Positions 22,260-30,940 of a DNA stretch of 64,000 bases are shown piece after piece. The stretch lies in contig NZ_QKTW01000007.1 in NCBI RefSeq assembly GCF_003236175.1, forward strand, positions 1 to 64,000, given 5' to 3'. The notes below the pieces were generated by a model. The model saw only the letters and a program-made list of their open reading frames with translations, was not told the DNA's origin and searched no databases. A program made the translations under genes and the position numbers. Each line of letters opens with the position of its first letter. Within the stretch, counting starts at the first letter, position 1. Source of the stretch: Taibaiella soli. Its GTDB lineage: Bacteria; Bacteroidota; Bacteroidia; Chitinophagales; Chitinophagaceae.

Positions 22260-25013
22260 ATGAAGCAAACAGGTTTAATTTTCCTTTTTCTGATCGCCTC
22301 AATCCGTCTTTTGGCCGGAACGGTGAAAGGGCATATTACGGATCAGCAAACTGGAGAGCCAGTGACGGGTGCCATCGTTGTGCTCGAAAATGGAAACGTA
22401 AGTGACGTAACCGGACTCGATGGATCCTTCAAACTGGAGCATATTTCGGATGGGAGTTACACACTTAAAATTAGTTATGTCTCCTATAAGACCTTCACGC
22501 AAACGGTAAAAATCTCTGGCGATGAATCGGTAGTAGTGAATACGGTTTTGATGCCCGACGCAAAATCGGTACTGAAAAATGTGACCATTGCCGCGAAGAA
22601 AAATGGCGCCAGCGACAAAACAGCACGCACTATGGAGCATGATGCCGACCAGGTTTTAAACATCCTTTCCGGTCACGCGATTCAGATCTCCCCTGACCTC
22701 ACCGTGGCAAATGCCATGCAGCGTATTTCAGGTATTACTATCGAACGTAATAGTAACGGTGACGGACAATATGCCCTGGTACGCGGTATGGACAAGCGTT
22801 ATAATTATACACTTGTCAATGGCGTGAAGATTCCGAGCCCGGATGATAAATACCGTTATGTGCCGCTCGATATCTTTCCTTCCGACCTGATAGAGCGCCT
22901 CGAAGTGTACAAAGCATTAACGCCGAGTATGGAGGGTGATGCAATAGGCGGGGCCGTAAATATTGTGATGAAAGACGCACCTGATCATTTGTATGTAACG
23001 GGCAACGTGGCATCGGGCTACAACCAGTTGTTTATGGATCGTGACTTTATGAGTTATGATTATCACGGTGTCAATAAACAATCTCCTTACGAACAGTTTG
23101 GTAATAAATACAGCGCGAGTGCTTCTGATTTTCCTAGTTCTACGGTTGATTATAATCAAAGCAAGCCTTCGCCAAATCTGCTGGCAAGCGTAGCAATCGG
23201 CAATCGTTTTTTCAACAACCGTTTTGGCGTGATTGTCGCCGGAAGTATGCAGCATACCTATCGCGGCAGCAACAGCCTTTTTTATAGTTACGATAAAGTA
23301 GACACTTTTAAAGGCGTGACGCTTACCAATATGAGTGAGCGTTATTATTCAGACCAGCAGAAGCGATACGGTGTGCACGCTAAAATGGATTATCATTTTA
23401 ACGACCGCAACAAATTGCAATGGTATAATGCTTACCTGAGTTTTACCAATATACAAGTACGTGATGTGACGTCTACGCAACTTACCATCGGAGGTTACGA
23501 TCCGGAGCTGGGAAATGCTACGCTCAATTATTCAACCCGCTCAAGAATCACGACGCAGAAGATTTTAAACAGTACGTTGAAAGGCGAACATTTGTTGCGT
23601 TCAAACTTAAAACTTGATTGGTCGGCAGTAGCTTCTAAAGCAAGCAATGACGCACCCGACAATACGACGATTTCACTTTACGGAACGGAGCAAAATTTCG
23701 TACAGACCAAAACGATGGTCAACAATGAAACACGTCGCTGGGACCATAATAGCGATCGTGATCTTGCAGGGTATTTCAATTTTACCTACAATAAAGCTTT
23801 GCTAGGATTGCCCGTAGAATGGAAACTCGGTGGTTTGTACCGTGATAAGGCACGCACCAATTTCTACAATAATTATCAATTGATGCCGGTCAATCAGAAT
23901 GCGATGTACGGCGTTGACTTTACAGATTATACACAGATACAGTGGCGTGTAGAAAACCCAAGAGGCTCTGTGGCTACGTCTTTGAACTATGACGCAACCG
24001 AACAAACAGCGGCTGGTTATTTACAATTTAAAGTACAGCAACGCAAACTCGAAGTAGTAGGTGGTGTACGAGTAGAAAACAATAATCAGGGTTATTCGAT
24101 GCAATTTCCGATCGGAGAAGATCGTCCGACGGGTAATCAGATAACGACGGATGTTTTGCCGAGCCTGCATTTCAAGTATATGCCGAATGGGAAAACCAAT
24201 ATCCGTGCATCCTATTTCAGATCGGTAAACAGGCCGGGCTTCTTTGAGATTGTTCCCTACAAAGTTGTGAACGAAGATTATCAGGAACGAGGTAATCCGG
24301 ATTTAAAACGTGCGATAGCGGATAATATTGATCTGCGTTACGAGTTGTTTCCGCGCGCTTCTGAACAGTTTATGGTCGGCACATTTTATAAACGCATTCA
24401 AAACCCGATTGAGTTTACATTACAGCCAGACGCTGTACGTGGACAAGATATTTACTATGCACCGGGCAATTTTGGAACAGCGACCAACTATGGTTTGGAA
24501 ATCGACTTTATCAAGTACTTCAGCAAGTTCGGTATCAAAGCAAATTATACTTATACGCATTCCAGCATCACCACTCCCAAATCACAACGCATCCGCAATG
24601 AACAGGGTGATCTGCAGACGATAACAGTTGATGAAACCAGACCGCTGTACGGACAAGCAGCGCATGTGGCAAATCTTTCCTTGCTTTACACTGATGGTAA
24701 AAAAGGCTGGGATGCACAACTGGCTTGCTCTTACGTGGGGCCGCGTATCAATACGGTTTCACAGTTTTACGGCGATGATCTCTGGCAGACAGGTTTCGTA
24801 ACACTTGATTGCTCCGTCGAAAAAACATTCCATAAACGCTTCTCTGTTTTCGCGAAAGTCAACAATATTCTCAACACACCTTCTAAAGTATATATCAAAA
24901 ACAGCAGCAGTAGAAACGACGGCGTTCCAAATCAGGATAAGGCCGGTCAAACGTTGATTCAGAGCGATTATTACCAGCGGTCTTATTTGCTTGGTGTGCG
25001 TTTTAAATTGTAA
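22260..25013 (+). CDS. TonB-dependent outer-membrane receptor (phytate locus)
   Basis: A 917-residue receptor for active uptake through the outer membrane. A signal peptide (to LLAG) is followed by a carboxypeptidase-regulatory-like domain (about 24-105, VKGHITDQQTGEPVTGAIV). The plug (about 125-240) carries ANAMQRISGITIERNS, RGMDKRYNYTLVNGVKIPSP and GDAIGGAVNIVMK. The rest is a 22-strand-type barrel ending in the aromatic terminus SYLLGVRFKL. The next two genes on the strand encode a beta-helix lipoprotein and a phytase, so the natural reading is import of phosphate-rich inositol compounds or their products. It has no STN domain and so is not tied to sigma/FecR signalling. Confidence 0.88.
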   Translation: MKQTGLIFLFLIASIRLLAGTVKGHITDQQTGEPVTGAIVVLENGNVSDVTGLDGSFKLEHISDGSYTLKISYVSYKTFTQTVKISGDESVVVNTVLMPDAKSVLKNVTIAAKKNGASDKTARTMEHDADQVLNILSGHAIQISPDLTVANAMQRISGITIERNSNGDGQYALVRGMDKRYNYTLVNGVKIPSPDDKYRYVPLDIFPSDLIERLEVYKALTPSMEGDAIGGAVNIVMKDAPDHLYVTGNVASGYNQLFMDRDFMSYDYHGVNKQSPYEQFGNKYSASASDFPSSTVDYNQSKPSPNLLASVAIGNRFFNNRFGVIVAGSMQHTYRGSNSLFYSYDKVDTFKGVTLTNMSERYYSDQQKRYGVHAKMDYHFNDRNKLQWYNAYLSFTNIQVRDVTSTQLTIGGYDPELGNATLNYSTRSRITTQKILNSTLKGEHLLRSNLKLDWSAVASKASNDAPDNTTISLYGTEQNFVQTKTMVNNETRRWDHNSDRDLAGYFNFTYNKALLGLPVEWKLGGLYRDKARTNFYNNYQLMPVNQNAMYGVDFTDYTQIQWRVENPRGSVATSLNYDATEQTAAGYLQFKVQQRKLEVVGGVRVENNNQGYSMQFPIGEDRPTGNQITTDVLPSLHFKYMPNGKTNIRASYFRSVNRPGFFEIVPYKVVNEDYQERGNPDLKRAIADNIDLRYELFPRASEQFMVGTFYKRIQNPIEFTLQPDAVRGQDIYYAPGNFGTATNYGLEIDFIKYFSKFGIKANYTYTHSSITTPKSQRIRNEQGDLQTITVDETRPLYGQAAHVANLSLLYTDGKKGWDAQLACSYVGPRINTVSQFYGDDLWQTGFVTLDCSVEKTFHKRFSVFAKVNNILNTPSKVYIKNSSSRNDGVPNQDKAGQTLIQSDYYQRSYLLGVRFKL

Positions 25014-25047
25014 AAAAACTTCCATTCCAATATTCAAAATCAAAAAA

Positions 25048-26301
25048 ATGAACACAAGAAAATTATTACTCAGTACAGTATTGCTTTCAGCTGTATTCGC
25101 GAGCTGTAAGAAAGACAAAAGCTCAGATCCGGCGCCAGTTGTACAAGAAAATATATCGGGTGAAGTTTCCGGTACATGGGCTAAAAACGGTACCTACAAA
25201 GTATCAGGTTCTATTATCATTCCGGAAGGTAAATCACTGACCATTGAAGAAGGTGCGACTGTAATTATGGTGGATTCAAATGCAAAGCCTGAGATTATTG
25301 TAAAAGGCAATCTTTATTGTACCGGTACCGCAGCTAATCCAATTCATCTGACGATTCCTGAAGAAATGAAAGGTGGTAATCAATGGGGTGGCCTGTGGGG
25401 TGGCATCATCGCAGCGCCTACATGCGCTGAGTTGCTGCTTGAATACACAGAAATGGACTACGGCGGTGCGGTTACAACCGAAGAGTCTGCTTCTGTAAAG
25501 GCTGGCCTGTACAAGGCTGCAGCTGGTGAACACGTTCCTGCATTGTATGTTTCAAATGTAAGCGGTAAACTGGTTGTGCAAAATTGTGCGGTACATAATT
25601 TCAGAGAAGATGGTTTTTACATAGAAGGCGGTTCGGTAATTCTGGATCACAATAAATTTTACACAACAGGTTTGGATAATGGTGATGCTATCAATATCAA
25701 GTCTGGTGTGCTTGCAGATGTAGCTTATAATTTTGTGTACAGCCCGAATACAAATGGTCTGAAACTTTCAAATTCTGGAGACCGTACGCCGCAAGCTTAC
25801 GTAATCGGTTACAATAACACAGTAGTAAATGCCGGCTGGAGAAGACCAACTACTAAAGGCGGTTCTATCTGGTTGGAAAAAACAGTACATGTTGATCTGT
25901 ACAACAACCTGCTTGCCAACGACCGTTATGGTGTGAAGCGCGATAAAGGCAATCCGGAAGATTCACGTTCTATCGTTGGCTACACTTTATATTTCGGCGC
26001 GAATCAAACTTGCGTTGATCAGTTTCAGCCTTCCGATGAGATCCTTACAGGTGTAAACGATATGGTCAGTACAACTGTCGGAGACAATGATCCTAAATTT
26101 GTCAACTATCCTACGAGCACAGATATGGCAAACGGGACATTCAATACTGCATGGGATTTCCATCTGCAGGCTGGTTCTCCAGCACTGAACGCAGGTAAAA
26201 CTGGTTTCTCGCGTCATTTTTCTACAGCAATTACGATGAACGGCATGGCTTATACTTCACCTGAGCCCGCTACTTATATAGGTGCTTACGGTACTAACTA
26301 A
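25048..26301 (+). CDS. Right-handed beta-helix lipoprotein
   Basis: This 417-residue lipoprotein has lipobox VFASC (Cys20) followed by KKDKSSD, a charged tether typical of surface lipoproteins in this phylum. The body has the regular strand-turn pattern of a parallel beta-helix (GSIIIPEGKSLTIEEGATV, NPIHLTIPEEM, GSVILDHNKFYTTG, VAYNFVYSPNTNGLKLSN). I see no polysaccharide lyase catalytic motif, so substrate capture is as likely as catalysis. It starts 34 nt after the TonB receptor stop, matching the receptor/lipoprotein pairing of Bacteroidota uptake systems. The frame is open from 24991, but ATG 25048 gives the signal peptide. Confidence 0.8.
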   Translation: MNTRKLLLSTVLLSAVFASCKKDKSSDPAPVVQENISGEVSGTWAKNGTYKVSGSIIIPEGKSLTIEEGATVIMVDSNAKPEIIVKGNLYCTGTAANPIHLTIPEEMKGGNQWGGLWGGIIAAPTCAELLLEYTEMDYGGAVTTEESASVKAGLYKAAAGEHVPALYVSNVSGKLVVQNCAVHNFREDGFYIEGGSVILDHNKFYTTGLDNGDAINIKSGVLADVAYNFVYSPNTNGLKLSNSGDRTPQAYVIGYNNTVVNAGWRRPTTKGGSIWLEKTVHVDLYNNLLANDRYGVKRDKGNPEDSRSIVGYTLYFGANQTCVDQFQPSDEILTGVNDMVSTTVGDNDPKFVNYPTSTDMANGTFNTAWDFHLQAGSPALNAGKTGFSRHFSTAITMNGMAYTSPEPATYIGAYGTN

Positions 26302-26311
26302 TTTCTTTTTT

Positions 26312-26354
26312 CAAAGGCAGGTTTATGGTTTAAGAACTTCTAAGCCTGCCTTTG
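26312..26354 (+). terminator. Hairpin between the beta-helix lipoprotein and phytase genes
   Basis: The arms CAAAGGCAGGTTTA (26312-26325) and TAAGCCTGCCTTTG (26341-26354) pair over 14 bp with one G-T pair. No strong T run follows, so it could be a partial terminator or an attenuator that lowers phytase expression, or it could protect the upstream message. Confidence 0.5.
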
Positions 26355-26374
26355 TTATGCCTAATAAAAATCAG

Positions 26375-27454
26375 ATGTTGAAATACACGAATTATATTTT
26401 GCTTAGTGCGATTGCTTTCGCGGCTTGCAAACAGGAAGCGGCTTTGCCTAAAAATACAGTGGTAACAGATGGAGTAGTAAAGCCTGTTGCTGTAACAGAG
26501 CCAGTGAAGCATGATTCAGACGATCCTGCCGTATGGATTAACCCAAAGGATCCCGGACAAAGTCTGATCATTGGAACCGATAAAGAAGAAGATGGTGCGC
26601 TTTATGTTTTTGGTCTTGATGGTAAAATCAAAACAGATAAAGTGGTACATGGGTTAAAACGCCCGAACAATGTAGATGTAGAATATGGTCTAATGCTCAA
26701 CGGTCAGCCAACAGATATTGCTGTGGCTACGGAGCGGCTCACGCACAAGTTGCGCATTTATTCCCTGCCTGATATGAAGCCAGTTGATAACGGTGGCCTG
26801 GAAATGTTTGTGGGCGATAACGGAGCTGGCTATCGTGATTTGATGGGCATCTCCATGTATAAAAATAAAGAAGGAAAAATATTTGCGATCGTGGGCAGAA
26901 AGAATGGTCCTTCCGAAGGATATCTTGGACAGTATTTGCTCGAAGATGATGGTACGGGAAACGTGAAAGCTACGCTGGTACGCAAATTCGGTAAATACAG
27001 CGGCAAGAAAGAAATTGAAGCGATTGCGGTCGACGACGCGCTCGGTTATATTTATTATTCGGATGAAGGCGTTGGCGTACGTCAGTACTATGCAGATGCG
27101 GACAAAGGTAATAATGAGCTCGCATTGTTCGCTACTTCCGGTTTCACAGAAGATCATGAAGGCATATCTATCTACCAGCTGACAAACACAACTGGCTATA
27201 TTCTTGTCTCTGATCAAGGTGCTAATCGCTTTCATGTGTTTAACAGAGAAGGAACAGAAACAGATCCGTACGAACACAAATTGCTCAAGGTAGTAAACGT
27301 GAGTGCGACGCAGAGCGATGGATCAGAGACGGTTGCAATGCCTTTGGGTAGCGGGTTTCCACATGGCTTGTTTGTTGCGATGAGCAATGACAGGACATTT
27401 CATTTGTATCGTTGGGAAGATATTGCGGGCAAAGAATTGCAACAGATAAAATAG
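26375..27454 (+). CDS. Beta-propeller phytase (3-phytase) lipoprotein
   Basis: A 359-residue lipoprotein with signal MLKYTNYILLSAIAFAAC. The body matches beta-propeller phytases, which release phosphate from phytate with Ca2+ as cofactor. Visible family motifs include HDSDDPAVWINPKDPGQSLI, IIGTDKEEDGALYVFGLDG, KRPNNVDVEYG, EIEAIAVDDALGYIYYSDEG and VSDQGANRFHVFNREG. Length fits the family (about 350). The frame is open from 26282, and ATG 26357 is another option, but it sits 2 nt after a stable hairpin and the ATG at 26375 gives a compact lipoprotein signal. Its position behind a TonB receptor and a surface lipoprotein suggests phosphate scavenging outside the cell or in the periplasm. Confidence 0.87.
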   Translation: MLKYTNYILLSAIAFAACKQEAALPKNTVVTDGVVKPVAVTEPVKHDSDDPAVWINPKDPGQSLIIGTDKEEDGALYVFGLDGKIKTDKVVHGLKRPNNVDVEYGLMLNGQPTDIAVATERLTHKLRIYSLPDMKPVDNGGLEMFVGDNGAGYRDLMGISMYKNKEGKIFAIVGRKNGPSEGYLGQYLLEDDGTGNVKATLVRKFGKYSGKKEIEAIAVDDALGYIYYSDEGVGVRQYYADADKGNNELALFATSGFTEDHEGISIYQLTNTTGYILVSDQGANRFHVFNREGTETDPYEHKLLKVVNVSATQSDGSETVAMPLGSGFPHGLFVAMSNDRTFHLYRWEDIAGKELQQIK

Positions 27455-27513
27455 AAAGGACACAATTTTTAATCGCATTACTGCGATGTTTTATCTTATG
27501 TAATCCTTTATGG

Positions 27514-27551
27514 AAAGGCTTTTGGCACGATTGTGTTGAAAGCCTTTTTTC
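27514..27551 (+). terminator. Intrinsic terminator of the phytase locus
   Basis: A 9-bp stem AAAGGCTTT/AAAGCCTTT with a loop of about 16 nt is followed by a T run. It ends the receptor-lipoprotein-phytase unit. Confidence 0.7.
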
Positions 27552-27961
27552 ATTTTTGTGGTGTTGAAAAATTCGACAGTCCCAATTTGTGTACTTCGGA
27601 TTTGGGTAGATATAAGCCGCCACTGTTACAAAATATATGTCCGATTTTTCTGATGTCGAACCCTCGCAAATTGTTGGTAATAAAAAATTGCGAGTTGAAT
27701 TTCGACGTTTAGTTAATCCTGTGTTTCGCAAAAAAAGTGATGAAAATTGATTTGGCACGGTTGTTGTTTAAAAGATGTTTGAAGCTCATCTTTAATAACA
27801 ACTCATTATGAAAAACCGTACGCTGAATGCTATTGCTCATGTAAGAGGCAGCACATCTCCATTACGCTTATTTCGTTTTAAAGGCCTACAGAAGAGCCTT
27901 ATCACAAATGGAGTTAATCAAAAATTTATTTTTCATTGTATAGGATTTATCATTCAATTAC

Positions 27962-28109
27962 TATATTTGGGTTCGCAACAGAAGGAGAGAGCTGTTGTTA
28001 CAATCTGATTATTTGAGAAAGAGATAATCACCGCACTTAAGATTACTTACTGGAGTTTTTAAAGCAGGCCAAACCTGCTAATGGGATAACTATACTTATA
28101 CAAACGCTT
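27962..28109 (+). promoter_or_regulatory. Promoter-like element and structured leader of the polysaccharide operon
   Basis: TATATTTG at 27962-27969 fits the -7 consensus TAnnTTTG. The roughly 130-nt leader that follows contains two small hairpins: CAACAG/CTGTTG (27976-27981 with 27992-27997) and AGCAGG/CCTGCT (28063-28068 with 28074-28079). The first gene starts at 28110. The leader is unusually long for this genome and could carry antitermination or attenuation control of the 13.5-kb operon, but no NusG-like (UpxY) gene is present. The preceding stretch 27552-27961 contains no convincing gene. Confidence 0.4.
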
Positions 28110-30032
28110 ATGTTGGTACGTTTGAAGTTTTTGCCCAGGTGGATCATATTCCTGCTGGACATGGCATGTGTTGCCGCGTCCCTGCTATTGTCCTACCTGC
28201 TGAGGTTTAACTTTAATGTCTCTGCACTTGGGAATTATCAGCTGTTGCTGGTTGTAAACCTGGTGCTGGTCATAAATGCGATCGTGTTCGGTGCATTTAA
28301 AAGTTTTTCGGGAGTTGTACGTCATACGACACTTGAAGACACGGGGCGTTTTCTGCTCATTAACCTCATCGTGTCTGTAACATACGTTGGACTTGATTTT
28401 ACGTTGTCTGTACTTACAGATCAAACGCAGATCCCTGCATCTGTTATTCTGATTAATTTCTTTATCGTAAACTGTTGTGTGATCGGGTATCGACTGATTG
28501 TAAAACAGCTTTTCAACAGTTATTCGCAAAGCCTGAAGATGGACAGCAGCATTAAAATCAAAGCTGCAGTATATAATACAGACGAGCATGGGCTGTTGGC
28601 GAAACGTGTACTCAACGAGTATCCGAAGAGTAACATGGAAGTTGTCGCATTCCTCGATGATGAATATAGATTGTCGAATAAGGCGCTGGAAGGCATTCCT
28701 ATTTATACGTCTACAGAGACTGGCATAAAAAAACTATCCAACGCAGGTGTTGAATTGTTAGTTATTGCGAGTAGAAATATAGCGAAAGAAAAACTGAATT
28801 ATCTCGTTGATACCTGTCTTGATTATGGTATTCACGTACAGCAGGTACCGCCGATTCAGCAATGGATAGATGGTAAACTGAAGCCAGATCAACTGAAAGA
28901 TATTCGTATCGAAGATTTGCTGGAACGTGATGTGATTCAGATTGAGAACGCACGCGTAAAAGAGGAATATAGTGGCAAAAAGATTTTGATTACCGGTGCT
29001 GCAGGTTCTATCGGCAGCGAGCTTGTAAGGCAGTTGACACGGTACAATCCATCGTTGCTGATACTTTGTGATAAAGCTGAAACGCCGATGCATGACCTGG
29101 GATTGGAACTGAATGAACGTTTCAAAGACGTACCGGTAAAATCCATGATGGGGGATATCTGTGATCGTATGCGCATGGAGCAGATCTTTGAAGTGTATCA
29201 TCCGGATGTTGTCTTCCACGCAGCTGCCTACAAGCACGTACCGTTGATGGAAGATAATCCTTCATTGGCTGTACTGAATAATATATTAGGTACCAAAAAC
29301 CTCGTAGAACTTTCTGTAGCGCACAACGTGGAGAAGTTTGTGATGGTGTCTACCGATAAGGCGGTAAATCCGACAAATATTATGGGGGCATCAAAGCGCA
29401 TTGCTGAAATATATGCCCAGAGCTATTTCCATCATGTGCAGCAAAATCATCAGGACAAATCATTAGGCTTATATCCAACTCGTTTTGTAACCACCCGTTT
29501 TGGCAATGTACTCGGCTCAAATGGCTCAGTGATTCCAAGATTTAAAGAACAACTTTCGAAGGGTGGCCCTATCACCGTGACACATCCAGAGATTACCCGT
29601 TATTTCATGACCATTCCGGAGGCCTGCCAGCTGGTAATTGAGGCTGGCACCATGGGTAACGGTGGCGAGATTTTCGTCTTCGACATGGGTAAACCAGTGA
29701 AGATTGTAGACCTCGCGCGCAAAATGATCAGCCTCGCCGGTAAAGAACCTGATCTTGATATCAAGATTGCATTTACCGGTCTGAGACCAGGTGAAAAATT
29801 GTATGAAGAGCTTTTAAATAACGCAGAGAATACCGTAGCCACCTATCACGAGAAAATTATGATCGCAAAAGTGCGTGAGTATGATTTCGTAGAGATCAGT
29901 CAGAAAATTGAAAGACTGATTAACTCTGCCCGCATGCACTACACCATCGATACAGTACGCTACATGAAGGAGATCGTTCCGGAGTTTATCAGCAACAATT
30001 CTGTGTACGAAAAACTCGATGTGCGCGCCTGA
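28110..30032 (+). CDS. Membrane-bound UDP-sugar 4,6-dehydratase (PglF/CapD family)
   Basis: A 640-residue enzyme that starts diamino-sugar synthesis by converting UDP-GlcNAc to the 4-keto-6-deoxy form. Four transmembrane helices fill about residues 12-115. A Rossmann-like CoA-binding region (about 150-270) is followed by the NAD-binding SDR domain, with KKILITGAAGSIGSELVRQL from about 290. The dehydratase triad Thr415-Asp416-Lys417 lies in STDKAVNPTNIMGASKR, and RFGNVLGSNGSVIPRFKEQL follows. Replacement of the usual SDR Tyr by the TDK motif is diagnostic of 4,6-dehydratases. It heads the polysaccharide operon. The PglE-like aminotransferase, the GNAT and the PglC-like transferase encoded further on would use its product. 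Confidence 0.9.
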   Translation: MLVRLKFLPRWIIFLLDMACVAASLLLSYLLRFNFNVSALGNYQLLLVVNLVLVINAIVFGAFKSFSGVVRHTTLEDTGRFLLINLIVSVTYVGLDFTLSVLTDQTQIPASVILINFFIVNCCVIGYRLIVKQLFNSYSQSLKMDSSIKIKAAVYNTDEHGLLAKRVLNEYPKSNMEVVAFLDDEYRLSNKALEGIPIYTSTETGIKKLSNAGVELLVIASRNIAKEKLNYLVDTCLDYGIHVQQVPPIQQWIDGKLKPDQLKDIRIEDLLERDVIQIENARVKEEYSGKKILITGAAGSIGSELVRQLTRYNPSLLILCDKAETPMHDLGLELNERFKDVPVKSMMGDICDRMRMEQIFEVYHPDVVFHAAAYKHVPLMEDNPSLAVLNNILGTKNLVELSVAHNVEKFVMVSTDKAVNPTNIMGASKRIAEIYAQSYFHHVQQNHQDKSLGLYPTRFVTTRFGNVLGSNGSVIPRFKEQLSKGGPITVTHPEITRYFMTIPEACQLVIEAGTMGNGGEIFVFDMGKPVKIVDLARKMISLAGKEPDLDIKIAFTGLRPGEKLYEELLNNAENTVATYHEKIMIAKVREYDFVEISQKIERLINSARMHYTIDTVRYMKEIVPEFISNNSVYEKLDVRA

Positions 30033-30076
30033 CGAAAGTCAGTTTGTATTAACTATTGAAGAAACCACCAGAAGAA

Positions 30077-30901
30077 ATGACCAAATTGATGAAAGGCATA
30101 AAACCTTGCCTGGCACTGCTATTGCTGTGCGTATTAACTGTTTTTTCAGCTTGCAATAATTACAAAAACATCAGCTATCTGAAAGACATCAAAGACAGTG
30201 TGCATAATGTGCCAGTGGCTTCTCTGCCTACTTATTATTCTGATCCGAGAATTCAGCCGAAGGATATTCTTCAGGTGACGGTACAAACGCTCGATCCTCA
30301 GACAAACACTATTCTTGCCGCTAACAATCCTTCGAATGTTACGCCACAAAATGTAATGTCGTCTGCCGGACAAGCTACTGTTACTGCTCCGGGATACATG
30401 GTAGATAAGGATGGTCAGCTTCAATTGCCGCTTGTGGGTATGATAAAAGTGGCGGGTCTTACGACCGCGGAAGCCCGTGATCTTATTTCATCAAAGGCTG
30501 CGAAATATTATAAAGATCCGGTGGTGAATGTGCGCTTTGCCAATTTTACAATCACGGTTCTTGGTGAGGTGGCGCGCCCTTCCACCTATGTTGTTCCCAA
30601 CGAGAAAGTAAGTATTCTCGATGCCTTGGGCATGGCCGGTGATCTTACCATTTTCGGTAAAAGAGAAAACGTGTTGCTGATTCGTGAAGAAAACGGCGAT
30701 AAGAAATTTGTTCGTTTCAATATCAATTCCAGTGAAATTTTTGCCTCTCCTTATTTCTATCTCCGCCAGGGGGATATGGTATATGTAGAGCCGGCAAAAT
30801 CAAAAGCAGCATCTACAGATGCCGTGCGTACACGCAATGTAACGCTTATAGCATCGGGTCTTACCGTGCTCATAGTATTGTTGACCAGAGTGAATTTTTA
30901 A
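30077..30901 (+). CDS. Wza-type polysaccharide export lipoprotein
   Basis: A 274-residue outer-membrane export lipoprotein with signal peptide and lipobox VFSAC. The polysaccharide export domain (about 45-150, YSDPRIQPKDILQVTVQTLD) and an SLBB domain (about 160-235, ITVLGEVARPSTYVVPNEKV) are clear. A C-terminal hydrophobic helix (VTLIASGLTVLIVLLTRV) may span the outer membrane as in Wza. The frame opens at TTG 30056, and ATG 30077 or 30089 is more likely. It is followed 40 nt later by wzc, the usual partner in polymer secretion. Length is shorter than E. coli Wza (about 380) but normal for Bacteroidota. Confidence 0.9.
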   Translation: MTKLMKGIKPCLALLLLCVLTVFSACNNYKNISYLKDIKDSVHNVPVASLPTYYSDPRIQPKDILQVTVQTLDPQTNTILAANNPSNVTPQNVMSSAGQATVTAPGYMVDKDGQLQLPLVGMIKVAGLTTAEARDLISSKAAKYYKDPVVNVRFANFTITVLGEVARPSTYVVPNEKVSILDALGMAGDLTIFGKRENVLLIREENGDKKFVRFNINSSEIFASPYFYLRQGDMVYVEPAKSKAASTDAVRTRNVTLIASGLTVLIVLLTRVNF

Positions 30902-30940
30902 GCCAGCGTTTTAAATAAAGATCATTAAGCAAGAGAATCG

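Noticed and set aside
27808-28008. A 66-codon frame beginning with MKNRTLNAIAHV
   Set aside because: It runs through the probable promoter of the polysaccharide operon and shows no family similarity or signal peptide. A small leader gene cannot be excluded, but support is too weak.
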